From the NCBI RefSeq assembly GCF_032362555.1, contig NC_083532.1:1997001-2061000 (forward strand): a stretch of DNA of 64,000 nt, read 5' to 3'. This document shows, one piece after another, positions 1 to 10,535 of this stretch. A model generated the notes under the pieces. That model made no database searches, was not told where the DNA came from, and saw only the letters and a program-made list of their open reading frames with translations. A program made the translations under genes and the position numbers. Source of the DNA: Amyelois transitella (taxonomy: Eukaryota; Arthropoda; Insecta; Lepidoptera; Pyralidae). Within the stretch, counting starts at the first letter, position 1. Every line of letters begins with the position of its first letter.

Positions 1-898
1 CGTCTGCGCTTTCTCCTTTATAGCGTGTAGTTTGTTCTTGAATTTCGCTAGCAATTCCAATGTGAAGTTTTCTCTGCAAAAAGGTCCGAAGTGACGTTTT
101 ATTGACCATTAAAATCTACGTACCTACTTAAATAATGTAACAATATTGAAATTAAAAGTGTTAACAAACATTTTAATCGATTTAAAAATTATTTATTATT
201 AATTATAAAAATTATTAAATATTATTATAAATTTAAGCATCAATATTTGTTACATCGAGTTTTAGTGAATCTAATCTAATGAAATAGACAATAACGTGGT
301 GATACATAGCATATTGTCAAGCCCTAGTTACTTTCCCTTATATGTAACTGATTTCTGGTCAAAAATTACTATTACGAATATTTAAAAAACTAACAGTAAA
401 CTGTTTGACATTAAAATTTAAACATTGATGGCAGACAACAATGATAATACAATCAGAATATTTTTTTTTAATATTTGAAAGTTTATTTTCACGAAACTAT
501 AAACATTTACATAAAAATTTCAGTGGCAATTGTCAGGATTAAAATAAATTATTGGACAAGGTATAGGTATAGGTCTTATTTTCTCTCTTTGAGTTACATG
601 AAAAGCCCAAAATAATGTTTGTTATCAAAAGCTGTGAATGCCACCAGTAACACTATGATGGATGACGGAAACAGGTAAAATTAAAAGCTTGTGAAAAAAA
701 ATCATTTATTCAAAATAAAAATTACATTCATACATATATATACATTGACATATTTATTCACAGACACCGTTTAAATAACGTATATCATTAAACGTGTTAA
801 AAATAATACAGCTTTGGTACGATGTTTTGAGCACTCAATATAAATTTAACCTAAGACTTAAATTTAACACAGTTTAAATTTATTAGAATATTAAAAAT
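1..898. other. CWC27 intron 9 distal part, AT-rich
   Basis: Beyond the exon at 1-73 I see only very AT-rich sequence with no coding signature, to be read as intron and probable PIGC 3' region. No repeat family listed here is recognisable before position 899. Confidence 0.5.
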
Positions 899-3800
899 AA
901 GGGATAGGCTCACAAACTTGGGATTCTTCTTTAGGCGATAGGCTAGCAACCTGTCACTATTCGAATCTCAATTCTATCATTAAGCCTAATAACTGAACTT
1001 GGCTATTCAGTATTTTCCTGACTGTTGGCTCTGTCTACCCCACAAGGGATATAGACGTGACCATATGAATGTATATTAAACATATTTTTGCTGACGAAGT
1101 AGCGGTTATTGCTAGTCATATATATTTTTTGGCATACACCCTTCTTCCTCTTGGCTTCGTCCCGGTTGCATCCTCAGCTCTCTAGAGAGGAGTACGCCTT
1201 TGACCAAGAATCCTAGATTGGGTGAGTCAGGTTTTTACACGAAGCGACTCCCATCTGACCTCCGCAACCTTTGCAAGTAAACCTAACCCGTATTGGACCT
1301 ATGGTTACACATCCAGTTGCCTGAATGTGCAGGTTTCCTCACGATGTTTTCCCTCACCGTAAGAGCGTCGCGTCGGTTAGTATTAATTCTTTTGTCATAC
1401 ACCATCATTGACCAACTCGTCCAAATCATCAGAATCATTAATTATAGCCTCGTCCCAAGGCCCATATATATTATCCTTATACTTCTGCCAACGCACGAAC
1501 AAAACGGGAAAATAAAAACTCAATATAACAACAACGAGTACAAAATAACAGAATAACGTTACAGATACACTGTACAAACTAACAAAAGTCACTAATAACG
1601 TTACAAAAAATAACAAATTGAACAGCCTAGTATGCAATATCACTTTGAACAGTTGAGGGCTGAGTACGAATAAAATAACCGATACTGTTAAAAGTATGAA
1701 AGCGTCAAACGGCGTAGACAATCTAGACACGAGGCATACGGACGCGAAAACGGCCGCATTTATCGATAAAGACTTAGAAACCAACGCAACGGGTACATCG
1801 TAATCGAAAAATATTAAATGCACCAACGTCATAATAACAGACCACGCGTATATAGTATCCGTACTCACCGTATCTGTCAGAGTGTGCAATATCGGTGACA
1901 ATAAATAACCAAGTACAACGTACACTAGTACCGTTTTGAAATTGGAATAGGTTATGGTGCGTTCCACGTACAAATATAGTACGTGGCAAATGCCCGTAAC
2001 GAATATTGTGAAGTATATAATTGTTTGTGTTTCAACGTATTTGTTATACATGTACACGTAGATGACAGCGTAAAGGACGCACAAGCACAATCTCAGCGTA
2101 ACCCGAAATGAACCTTCAACAGCTTGACCTAACGTCACTTTTTGTATGTACACATTTTTCCTTAAGTCTTCAAGGAACTTCTTGTCAGTATAGTTGTCGG
2201 GATAATCGCGATTCTCGTACAAATTCTTCACCCACGGTTTCCTTTTGGCCTTTTTCGTTTTAGTTCTACGGCTTCTGAAAATGCCATCTTGAATTAGACT
2301 TGATTCACTGTTTGCACTTCACACAATTCAACAACACATTAAGCACTAGATAAATATTCCTAAAAGCTTAAGAGTCCACAAAACATAAATTAACGCACAC
2401 AAAACACACTTAAACTTTTCTTTGTTAAATTTTGTATCGCATTCAATTTAATACAAAATATATTTACTTCGACTGGATAAAGGTTCGTGTAAAGAACTAT
2501 TTGAAATTTTGTACCACATTGTTTGTGTTTTATTTATATACACACGTTTTTATTTTATTTCAACGGAACAGTGAAAAAAATATAGTATTTTTTTTTAATG
2601 TTAAAAGCAATTAATTAGATATAGATTATATTTATCATTATCCTATTCGCGTTTTGTCAGCCTAGAGAGGGAGGGAGTCATTCTCTGCCGCGAATTTACC
2701 ACTCCTGCCTCAGTAGCGCGACGCCATTTTTATCGCGCGAAAAACTATCGCTGTCCCGTTTCATGTCATAATAAAAAAGCGAAACAGCAATACTGTGTCG
2801 TGCGATTAAAACTGATTGGCTTCGACTATAAATAAATATATATACGGGACAAATTACACAGATTGAGTCAGCCTCGAAGTAAGTTAGGAAATTGTGTTAC
2901 GAGATATTTAGTCAACGATACTTTATTTCATAATAAATACTTATATAGATAAACATTCAACCATGGATCTTGGATTGGGTGAGTCAGGTTTTTACACGAA
3001 GCGATTCCCATCTGACCTTCGCAACCTTTGCAGGGGAACCTAACCCGTAATGGATCATGATAATGTTGTATTTATTTAAACTTTATTGCACTTAAATTAT
3101 TTAAAATAGGTAGACTTAATACGAAAATAGGTATTCTCTACCAGTCGAATCTTTAGACGAAACTGAGATTGTAATTTGGTTAGTTAAAAATAAGATATCA
3201 GTCCTATAAGTCTTTTCAAGACTGGACTCAAGAGTGGTGAGGATGCAACCGGGACTAAAAGCCAAGAGGAAGAAGACCCCATGAAGCTGAGCGTGAGGCC
3301 TTTCAGTCTTTTTAATATGTTGGCTCTGTCTACCCCTCAAGGGATATAGACGTGACCTATGTGATCATCACAAATTGATCTTATTTTTACACAAACACAC
3401 GTAGTGTTTGTGTAAAAATGAGATCAATTTGTGATACATAATATCGTAGTGTTTAAAAAAACATACATATGGTCACGTCTATATCCCTTGCGGGGTAGAC
3501 AGAGCCAACAGTCTTGAAAAGACTAAATGGCCACGTTAAGCTATTTGGCTTAATGACAGAATTGAGATTCAAATAGTGACAGGTTGCTAGCCCATCGCCT
3601 AAAAGACTAATCCCAAGTTTATAAGCCTATCCCTTAGTCGCCTTTTACGACACCCACGGGAAAGAGATGGAGTGGTCCTATTCTTTTTTGTATTGGTGCC
3701 GTGCCGTGTGGTTCCCACACGGCACACATTTAAAAAAAATTAACAAAAAATTAAATCATACCTAGCCGTCCCTTTCTTAGGTAACTTCTCTTTCATTTTC

Positions 3801-6800
3801 TTATATCTCTCCTGCTCCTCGACATACTGTTTGTACATCTCGTTGTCTTCCTCCATTCTGTCTGTATGTTTGTCCGTCTCAACCTCCTTGACCGGCTCGT
3901 CTTTGGGCGCTCTCATTTCTCGTTTCAATTGTTTGATTTCGTTTCTTATTCTGTCTCTGTAATGATTAAACATACATACATACATATGATCACGTCTATA
4001 GAATATATATATATATACATACATACATATTTGTATATCCTTGAGGGGTAGACAGAGACAACAGTCTTGTCAATAATAATTATTATATGTAATAAAATAA
4101 TTCCCGTTCCCGCGGGAATTTTGGATAATCCTTCCTTGCACATAGTTAACCTACACGCCAAATTTCAAGTCTCTAGAAACAGTGATTTGAGCTGTGAGTT
4201 GATATGTCAGTCAGTAATTCACTTTCTTCTATTATATATTTAGATTTATATTATAATACTTAAAAATAAAAATAAGTGCCGTGCGGCACCAATAAAAGAA
4301 GAATATATAAGGACTACTCCATCTCTTTCCCATGGATGTCGTAAAAGGCGACTAAGGTATAGGCTTATATTCCTTTTTTAGGCGATGGGCTAGCAACCTG
4401 TCACTATTTGAATCTCAATTATTCTATCATTAGGCCAAACAGCTGAACGTGACCTTTCGATCTTTTCAAGACTGTTGGCTCTGTCTACCCCGCAAGGGAT
4501 ATAGACATGATTATACGTATGTATGTATCAAAATAATTTTACCTCTCTTTCCTTCTCTCCAAATCCCTCTCCTTCCCCAAATAATACTCCTCTTCACTCC
4601 CGCTATCATCTTTCAATCTCTTACTACTACTCCCTTCGTCAGGACTCGCGTCTCTCTTCGACTTTTTATCACTGAGTTTATCTCTTATACTGGACACGGC
4701 CGCTTGTGTCTTCTGCATTCTCACTTCCCTTTCTTCTGCCGTCTCCTCTTTGTTGGCCAGCTCTTGTTCTTCTTGTTCTAATTCTAGAATTATAAAAGTC
4801 AGGTCAGGTCATGTCAAGGGTACCCGAAACCGCCGAGCTTGCATGAAGAGAGTTATGAATGTGGATGAAGCGAAGGAAGTGTGCAGAGATCGTGGCAAGT
4901 GGAAAGAGGTAGTCTCTGCCTACCCGTACGGGAAAAAGGCGTGATTTTACATATGTATGTCTTCTTCTTCCTCCTGGCTTTTAGTCCATCTCTTTCCCAT
5001 GGATGACGTAAAAGGTTACTAAGGGATAGGCTTGTAAACTTGAGATTCTTTTAGACAATGGGCCAGCAACCTGTCACAATTTGAATCTCAATTCTATCAT
5101 TAAGCTTAACAGCTGAACGTGGCCTGTCATTCTTTCCAGACTGCTGGCTCTGTCTACCCCGCAAGGGACATATACATCATTATATGAATGAATGAAAACT
5201 AAAATTTAAGTCTTAATAAACGTTAAGTTCTCACCGGCAGCGGTTTTCTTGCTCAATTTCGGATCTTCCAGCAGGTCGTGTGTCGATTTCGGCTTCCCCT
5301 TGTATTCGAGCGCCTCGCCTTCATCTTCTTCCGCTTCTTCTCCAAACGAGAGCAGGCCGAAGTTTCTGCAAGTGTATAGAATTATTATTTTTTTAATCAT
5401 TTATAAGTACACAGAACAGATATTTTTTCATATTACCCGTTGCCATCCACTGTTTCGCTAATGTGTGTATTAAAGTGATAAGCTTTTACATATATCACGT
5501 CTTTATCCCATACGAGGTAGACAGAACCAACAGTCGCCAAAAGACTGAAAGGCCACGTTCAGCTACACAAGGTTCAATGATGGGATTGAGATTCAAATAG
5601 CGACAGGTTGCTAGCCCATCGCCTAAAAGAAGAATCCCAAGTTTATTCGCCAATCCCTTAGTCGCCTTTTACGACGTCCATGAGAACGATATAGAGTAGT
5701 TCTTTTCTAAACTGGCGGAAACCACACATCACAGACACACTTATAACGTACACAATTATAATACTACTCGTATATATACGACAAATTAAGAACCTCCTTT
5801 TTTACAAGTGGGTTAAAAATGGTTACTAACATGACCCCTTGGCGTTCCTTCTTCTTCTTCCTCAGATTGTCCCCTGGTTCCCCTTGTGATGTATGCTGCA
5901 CGCGCGGCTCTATGTCCCCAAAAGGGGTCAATCAGCACTTCCACGCGCGTTATCTTACTAGGGGCTGTCTACCCCGTTAGGGATAGGCACGTCATATATT
6001 TATGTATGTTATTGGCAAATTAACATACACAAATATATCACACGACATACACAGTGCCGTGTGGTTCCCGGCACCATTACAAAACAGAATAGGACCACTC
6101 CATCTCTTTCCCATGGATGTCGTAAAAGGCGACTAAGGGATAGGCTGATAAACTTGGGATTCCTCTTTTAGGCGATGGGCTAGCAACCTGTCACTATTAG
6201 AATCTCAATTCTATCATTAAGCCAAATAGCTGAACGTGGCCATTCAGTCTTTTCAAGACTGTTGGCTCTGTCTACCCCGCAAGGGATATAGATGTGACCA
6301 TATGTATGTATGTATGTACATACACATACTATTACAAAAATATTAAAAAAAAAAGATTACGACCATTTATAAACATCTCCTTTTTTAAAAGTCGGTTAAA
6401 AATGACTACTAACTTGACCCCCTGCCGTTCCTTCTTCTTCTTCTTCCGCTTGTCCCCCTGTTCCGGCGGTGTGTGCAGAACGCGGGGCACTATGTCCCCA
6501 AAGGGGTCAATCAGCACTTCCGCTCGGTTTATCTTGTGGGGGTGTTCCGGTCTGTCGTCGGGGCCAATCAGACCCTCCGTTAGTTTTAACACGTTGTATA
6601 TTGTTTCACCTGGAGATAAAAAAAAACACGATAATGGAGTGGTTAACAAAACAAAACCCATTCCAACTCTCAAAAAGCTAGGTACGAGTAAGTGAAAAGT
6701 TACAAAAAAAATATGGAAACAAAAATGCAATATATTTACATACAAATTAATAAACGTAATACATACTAATATTAAAAATGTGAAAGTAACTCTGTCTTTC

Positions 6801-9489
6801 TGTCTAGTCAACTTATATAAAAAAAAAACACAATCAATTTACATTAGTTTTTGCAATATTCAACAAATTAATGAGATCGATTGGCCCCGACGCTGGACTA
6901 TAAAGATATAAAGAATTATTATTCTGTACAAAAATTTTCTAATGATAATAAAAATTAAGGAATGAATGAATGATAATTTATTTGCAGTCAAATTGTTATT
7001 TAATATTAAAATAGTATTTGCTCAAACACAAAATTATTACCTGTAACCTTTCCAAAGATAGTGTGTTTGTTTTGTAATTCAGGAGTTGCAGCTAATGTGA
7101 AGAAAAATTGGGAGCCATTATCGTCTTTACCTGTAAATAGTTTTATTTATTATTTACTATTACCTTTATTTGTACCTTGTCTGCCTCCTGGCTTTCAGTC
7201 CCAGTTGCATCCTCACCACTCTGGAGAGGAGCCCGGGGTATGCCCATGACCATGGATCCTGGAATGAGTGTCAGGTTTTTACACAAAGCGACTCCCATCC
7301 GTCCTCCGCAACCTTTGCAGGTAAATCTTACCCGTATTGGTTCGATCATGGTTACACATCCAGTTTCCTGAACCGCACGGCAGTACAAACAAATATACAA
7401 ACTCAAAATCACAATTTTGTGTGAATGGATTTGAATAGATGAATTTTGTGTCCCTTTCACGATTTGTGGAGGAAATAAGATTTCAACCCCACAAGGGATA
7501 TAGACGTGATAATATGTACATATGTATAAATTTTGTCTATGAATATGTTTACCCGCATTCGCCATTGCCACTAAGCCACGCCTGTTGAAACGGAGCCTTG
7601 AGTGGAATTCATCCTGAAAATAAATGTACAATAAAAGTATCTTTTTGGTTTGTATAAAAAAAGAGTATGCGATTCACTCACAACAGATTCACTGCTACGT
7701 AAAATACAGGTTTATTCCTTTGGGATTTTTATTCTATATATTTTAAGTGCATACAACATACATACATACATATAATCACGTCTATATCCCTTGACAGAGA
7801 CAACAGTCTTGAAAAGACTGAAAGACCGCGTTCAGCTGTATGGCTTCACGATGGAATTTAGATTCAAATAGTGACAGGTTGCTAGCGCATCACCTACAAG
7901 GGGAATTCCAAGTTTATAAGCCTAAAATATTTATGTATACCATTCTTGTAGTTTACAGTGCCGTGTGGTTCCCAGCACCAATAGAAAGAAGAATAGGGCA
8001 AGACCATCACTTTCTGCCTTTTCTTCGTCCACTTGCTCCTGTTTTCGGTCCATTGGTTCTCATATTATCTTTTGCGACGTCCAATCAGGATTTCTTCGAG
8101 ATATTGAGTGGTATTCAAATCAAAAATCAAAATGCACAGGTTACAAAGCCTGCCCAGACAATATGCCCAGGATTCGAACCTGAGACTTCCAGTGTCACAG
8201 ACAAGCACACCACTTATATAGACTACCACTGCCCCACAGAGGCAGTCTATACAAGAATAGTATATGTACTATACTTTGCTTACTGATATGATGATCAAGT
8301 TACCTTAAAAGGAGCTCCGTATATGGATTCACCTCCGGTTCCGTCGCCATTTGGATCTCCACCTTGCACAATGAACCCTGGCACCACGCGGTGGAAGATT
8401 GTGCCTGGATAATAACACACATACATGAAATCTATACCTTTTTCGGGGTAGACAGAGCCAACAGTCTTGAAAAGACTGAAATGCCATGTTTAGCTGTATA
8501 GCTTAATGGTAAGGTTGGGATCCGAATAATGACAGGTTGCTAGCCCATTGTTTAAAAGATAAGTCCCAATTAAATTTAATTACCATTATTATTATTATTG
8601 TTTATTTACAATTATTATTGTTGTATCATTTTTTTACTTGCATGTAGAGATTTATGAATCTGGATGAAGCGAAGGGTGCAGGAATTGCAAATGGAAATAT
8701 GTAGTCTCTGCCTACGCCGATTTCATGTATCTATTTAGATTGTTTAACAAAGCTTTTACAAACTGCAGTTATTGTGCTATACACCTGTATTTTGTATATT
8801 ATTATACAAGAAATATATATATTTACATACAAACATTTAATCGTGTCTATATGTATACTTTGCAGGATAGATTGAGAAAACAGTCTTGACAAGACTGAAA
8901 GGCCACATTCAGCTTATAAATACATATTTACCATTGTAGTACCCCTCCAGACACAACTGAATGAAGTTGCGGCAAGCTTTTGGTGCTTCTTTTGTCCATA
9001 ACTCTATGTCAATATCACCTGCACTGGTTTTAAGTAAGACCTAAAAAAAATATTGAAATAAGAATTACTGTGAAGTGACGTCACAATCCCGGAATGGGTA
9101 AAATTTTTAACATGAAGAGGACAGCACAACTGTATGGAGGAACTTAACTCTAGTTTACACTAGAATTATCAGCATGTTTCCTCATTATAAGTTCCTTACT
9201 GTTAAGTCGGCGGCTAGCAATCACTTATGTATGTTCAAAGAGTTATAATAGCTTTTGTATGGTAAATGAGTTATAGATTTTGTATGGTTACTGTTGAAGG
9301 ATTTGAACTTTCATACATTAGAACAGGCACTGTTTTTAACGGAGATCAAATCTGGTACCTCTTAGAGGCACGCTCCATGAATAAAATTAATCTAAAAGGT
9401 GGTGCTTGACTCATAATTTTAAAAGTGTAATTTTGAGATAACATTACTTTTCCCAAAGCAGGTGGTTCTTGAATGTAAATATTACTCAT
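1..9489 (-). CDS. CWC27: CWC27 spliceosome-associated cyclophilin-like protein (10 exons visible, 3' end outside window)
   Basis: Nuclear spliceosome protein of the activated (Bact) complex with a cyclophilin-type fold. Exons read from the right: 9448-9489 (start [10 protein letters not shown]), 8932-9040, 8304-8404, 7553-7613, 7041-7130, 6414-6609, 5235-5365, 4543-4783, 3762-3956 and 1-73. Every junction has GT and AG and the phases agree, giving 413 codons; human CWC27 is 472 residues, so about 60 are missing to the left. Residues 1 to about 160 are the cyclophilin domain, with [24 protein letters not shown] and SQFFLTL. The position of cyclophilin A Trp121 is Glu (TPELQNKHT), as in human CWC27, which fits loss of isomerase activity. 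[14 protein letters not shown] and the long charged helix-rich tail are also CWC27 signatures. PIGC lies in intron 9, and several family A and B repeats fill introns 6, 7 and 8. Identification is firm; the exon 6/7 junction rests on the CAA/GTTAGT donor. Confidence 0.96.
899..1078 (+). repeat. Family A interspersed repeat, 5'-truncated
   Basis: Begins at the AGGGATAGGC part of the family and runs to the constant end (CAAGGGATATAGACGTGACC, then ATATGAATGTAT). It lies downstream of PIGC and may fall in its 3' untranslated region. Confidence 0.8.
1126..1388 (+). repeat. Family C interspersed repeat, long copy
   Basis: Most complete family C copy: starts in CTTCTTCCTCTTGGCTTCG, passes GGTGAGTCAGGTTTTTACAC, GGTTACACATCCAGTTGCC and GGTTTCCTCACGATGTTTTC, and ends with CGTCGGTTAGTATTA seven bases from the PIGC stop codon. 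Class unknown; it recurs at least nine times in the window. Confidence 0.75.
1395..2274 (-). CDS. PIGC: PIG-C / GPI2, GPI-GlcNAc transferase subunit (5' exon not located)
   Basis: Subunit of the endoplasmic reticulum complex that transfers GlcNAc to phosphatidylinositol, the first step of GPI-anchor synthesis. The open frame matches [19 protein letters not shown] near the N-terminus, [49 protein letters not shown], and IYGPWDEA near the C-terminus. Several hydrophobic helices follow one another, as expected of this polytopic protein. No in-frame ATG lies between an upstream stop near 2317 and the conserved region, so the start is probably in another exon; a TTTTCAG acceptor would begin this exon at 2274 (reading AGCCGTAGAACT). 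An ATG at 2287 is in the wrong frame. The gene sits in intron 9 of CWC27 on the same strand, and a family C repeat abuts its stop codon. Confidence 0.94.
2690..2812. mobile_element. Family G foldback element (MITE-like)
   Basis: Two arms in inverted orientation: GCGCGAAAAACTATCGCTGT at the left and the complement-like ACAGCAATACTGTGTCGTGC at the right, with a short centre around GTTTCATGTCATAATAA. A second copy is at 55735-56030. No transposase is visible. Confidence 0.6.
2820..2955 (-). repeat. tRNA-derived SINE (T), 3' half only
   Basis: Matches the distal half of the full copies at 19397, 36505 and 58568: ACGGGACAAATTACACAGAT, then the CGAAGTAAGTT and ACGATACTTTATTTCATAA segments. The tRNA-like head with its promoter boxes is missing. 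Confidence 0.75.
2957..3054 (+). repeat. Family C fragment
   Basis: Contains ATGGATCTTGGATTGGGTGA through CAACCTTTGCAGGGGAACC. It directly follows the SINE fragment. Confidence 0.7.
3216..3362. repeat. Family C fragment (minus) joined to a family A 3' end (plus)
   Basis: 3216-3283 reads family C in reverse (GAGTGGTGAGGATGCAACCG). 3297-3362 holds only the last 65 or so bases of family A, ending in GATATAGACGTGACC. This is a strong example of the variable 5' truncation of family A. Confidence 0.7.
3367..3435. repeat. 69-bp near-perfect palindrome
   Basis: Arms of about 30 bases (ATCACAAATTGATCTTATTT and its complement) surround a 7-9 base centre, with one visible mismatch. It lies in CWC27 intron 9 between repeat fragments. 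Confidence 0.85.
3461..3725 (-). repeat. Family A, full-length copy
   Basis: From the TATG-type tail (ACATACATATGGTCACGTC) to the distal end GTGGTTCCCACACGGCAC. Copies like this define a family length of about 250 bases. Confidence 0.85.
3970..4068 (-). repeat. Family A 3' end with expanded tail
   Basis: ACATACATATGATCACGTCT is followed by a TA-rich expansion and then GAGGGGTAGACAGAGACAAC. It lies just outside the exon 9 acceptor of CWC27. Confidence 0.65.
4276..4528 (+). repeat. Family A, full-length copy
   Basis: Runs from GTGCCGTGCGGCACC to GATATAGACATGATTATACG and a TATG tail. It ends about 15 bases from the donor of CWC27 exon 8. Confidence 0.85.
4795..4966 (+). repeat. Family B repeat (LINE 3' end with coding remnant)
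   Basis: Reads [20 protein letters not shown] and then [20 protein letters not shown] before a stop inside GGCGTGA and a TATG-type tail. The open frame shared by scattered copies suggests the C-terminal end of a non-LTR retrotransposon polyprotein; the clade cannot be told from this piece. It sits within 15 bases of the exon 8 acceptor of CWC27. Confidence 0.7.
4985..5194 (+). repeat. Family A, slightly truncated
   Basis: From TCCATCTCTTTCCCATGGAT to the GAATGAATG tail, preceded by a 25-base family C scrap (TCTTCCTCCTGGCTTTTAG). Confidence 0.8.
5488..5735 (-). repeat. Family A, near full-length
   Basis: From CATATATCACGTCTTTATCC to the AACCACACATCAC end. It lies in CWC27 intron 6. Confidence 0.8.
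5787..5975 (-). pseudogene. Duplicated remnant of CWC27 exon 6
   Basis: This stretch repeats, in the same orientation about 580 bases away, the 3' half of CWC27 exon 6 plus its donor and some intron (compare 6366-6545). Shared landmarks are the poly-Lys codon run (CTTCTTCTTC), ATGTCCCCAAAAGGGGTCAA and TCAGCACTTCC. The copy has one extra T in CCCTTTTGGGG relative to the exon, which shifts the frame, and many substitutions, so it is unlikely to encode protein. A local duplication within intron 6 is the simplest origin. Confidence 0.8.
6052..6318 (+). repeat. Family A, full-length copy
   Basis: Clean copy from CAGTGCCGTGTGGTTCCCGG to GATATAGATGTGACC and four TATG units, between the pseudo-exon and CWC27 exon 6. 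5964-6011 holds a further 3'-end scrap. Confidence 0.85.
7178..7378 (+). repeat. Family C, long copy
   Basis: CTGCCTCCTGGCTTTCAGTC through GGTTACACATCCAGTTTCC. Lies between CWC27 exons 4 and 5. A 40-base family A 3' end follows at 7487-7527. Confidence 0.75.
7756..8012. repeat. Family A pieces: 3' part (minus) and separate head (plus)
   Basis: 7756-7924 is a reverse copy starting with the ATAC-type tail. 7956-8012 is the head of another copy in the opposite sense (CAGTGCCGTGTGGTTCCCAG). Confidence 0.7.
8120..8252 (-). repeat. tRNA-derived SINE head, diverged
   Basis: Reverse strand carries a tRNA-like head: an A-box region (complement of ACTGCCCCACAGAGGC) and a B-box (complement of GGATTCGAACC). 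The body differs from the T copies elsewhere. Confidence 0.6.
8436..8920. repeat. Family A and B fragments in CWC27 intron 2
   Basis: 8436-8566 and 8822-8920 are reverse family A fragments. 8636-8725 is an eroded forward family B piece (ATGAATCTGGATGAAGCGAA). The second family A fragment ends a few bases from the exon 2 donor. Confidence 0.65.
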
Positions 9490-10535
9490 TATGTCATAAA
9501 CTTATAGCAGACCAAAATATTTTGCACATTAGTTTATTTGGTTGCTGTGTAACGCTTAAAATCACTTTTATTTTCTTTAGAACTTAAGCAATCTATTCAA
9601 ATATTTGAATTGAAACAAATAAATCAAATGAACTAAACCAGCTAAACTAGTGAGTGGTATAGCTAGATAAACTATCGATAGTTTGAAGAAACACAATAAC
9701 TATCGATAGTTATCGCCATTGTTAATACTAGCGATTCAGTAGAACATGTAATGCCTTATGTTTCAAATCAATTCTATCTAAAGTTGATGCAATATTGCAG
9801 AGTGATAGTTTCAATTGTTCATGATATATTGTAGAGCAATAATATTATTAGATTTGCACAATCGATTGTTCCATAGAATCTACCGATTATCGAATGATTT
9901 TTCTGCAGAAAACTATGGAATGTCAATTTGTGTAGTTTGCCAACTCTACTCCGAACCAAACTAAATGTCAACGTCAATGTCATACTTTTTTTTTTATTGT
10001 CATGAAATTTATTACAAAACCAATTATATTTCTAGAGCTATAATCAATTTAACAAAATATTTTCTATTAAAAAAAAAATAAGCGTGTATTTTCTTTATTT
10101 TGGAAAAATTTGATCAAAGCAAACTTTTGCAAAAGTTAGTGTACTTGCTTGGTATAAAATAAGACCACATTATATTAATTATTACATTCACACAGTTTCC
10201 TGAGATAGACATTAGACAGACACTGCTCATATATTCTACTTCCATCACCAATTTCCCCAAGTCCATATGCGGGAACCGGGAACATCGTAATGTGAGAAAT
10301 ATTTTATAGCACAGGGCAATTCGTCTATTAGAACTGCGTAAGTAGACATGTAGGAATTATTGTTTTGTATAAATGATTGTATGAGGGTTGGAAAATATAA
10401 ATAAAATCATTGTAAGTTCTACTAAAATATTTTTATTTTCAGCTAGGTATGTATTAATAAATCCATAAATGTTAACATGACCAGATAGGAAATACAATTC
10501 AAAATCACAATAAAATGTCTATCTATTTAGGTATT
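9490..10535. promoter_or_regulatory. CWC27 5' flank with two TATCGATA motifs; otherwise empty intergenic DNA
   Basis: Two copies of the palindrome ACTATCGATAGT (cores at 9673-9680 and 9701-9708) lie about 185-220 bases upstream of the CWC27 start codon. TATCGATA is the DREF-binding element common in promoters of insect housekeeping genes, and no TATA box is evident near it. The remainder up to the Gly-rich gene shows no coding sequence. Confidence 0.5.
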
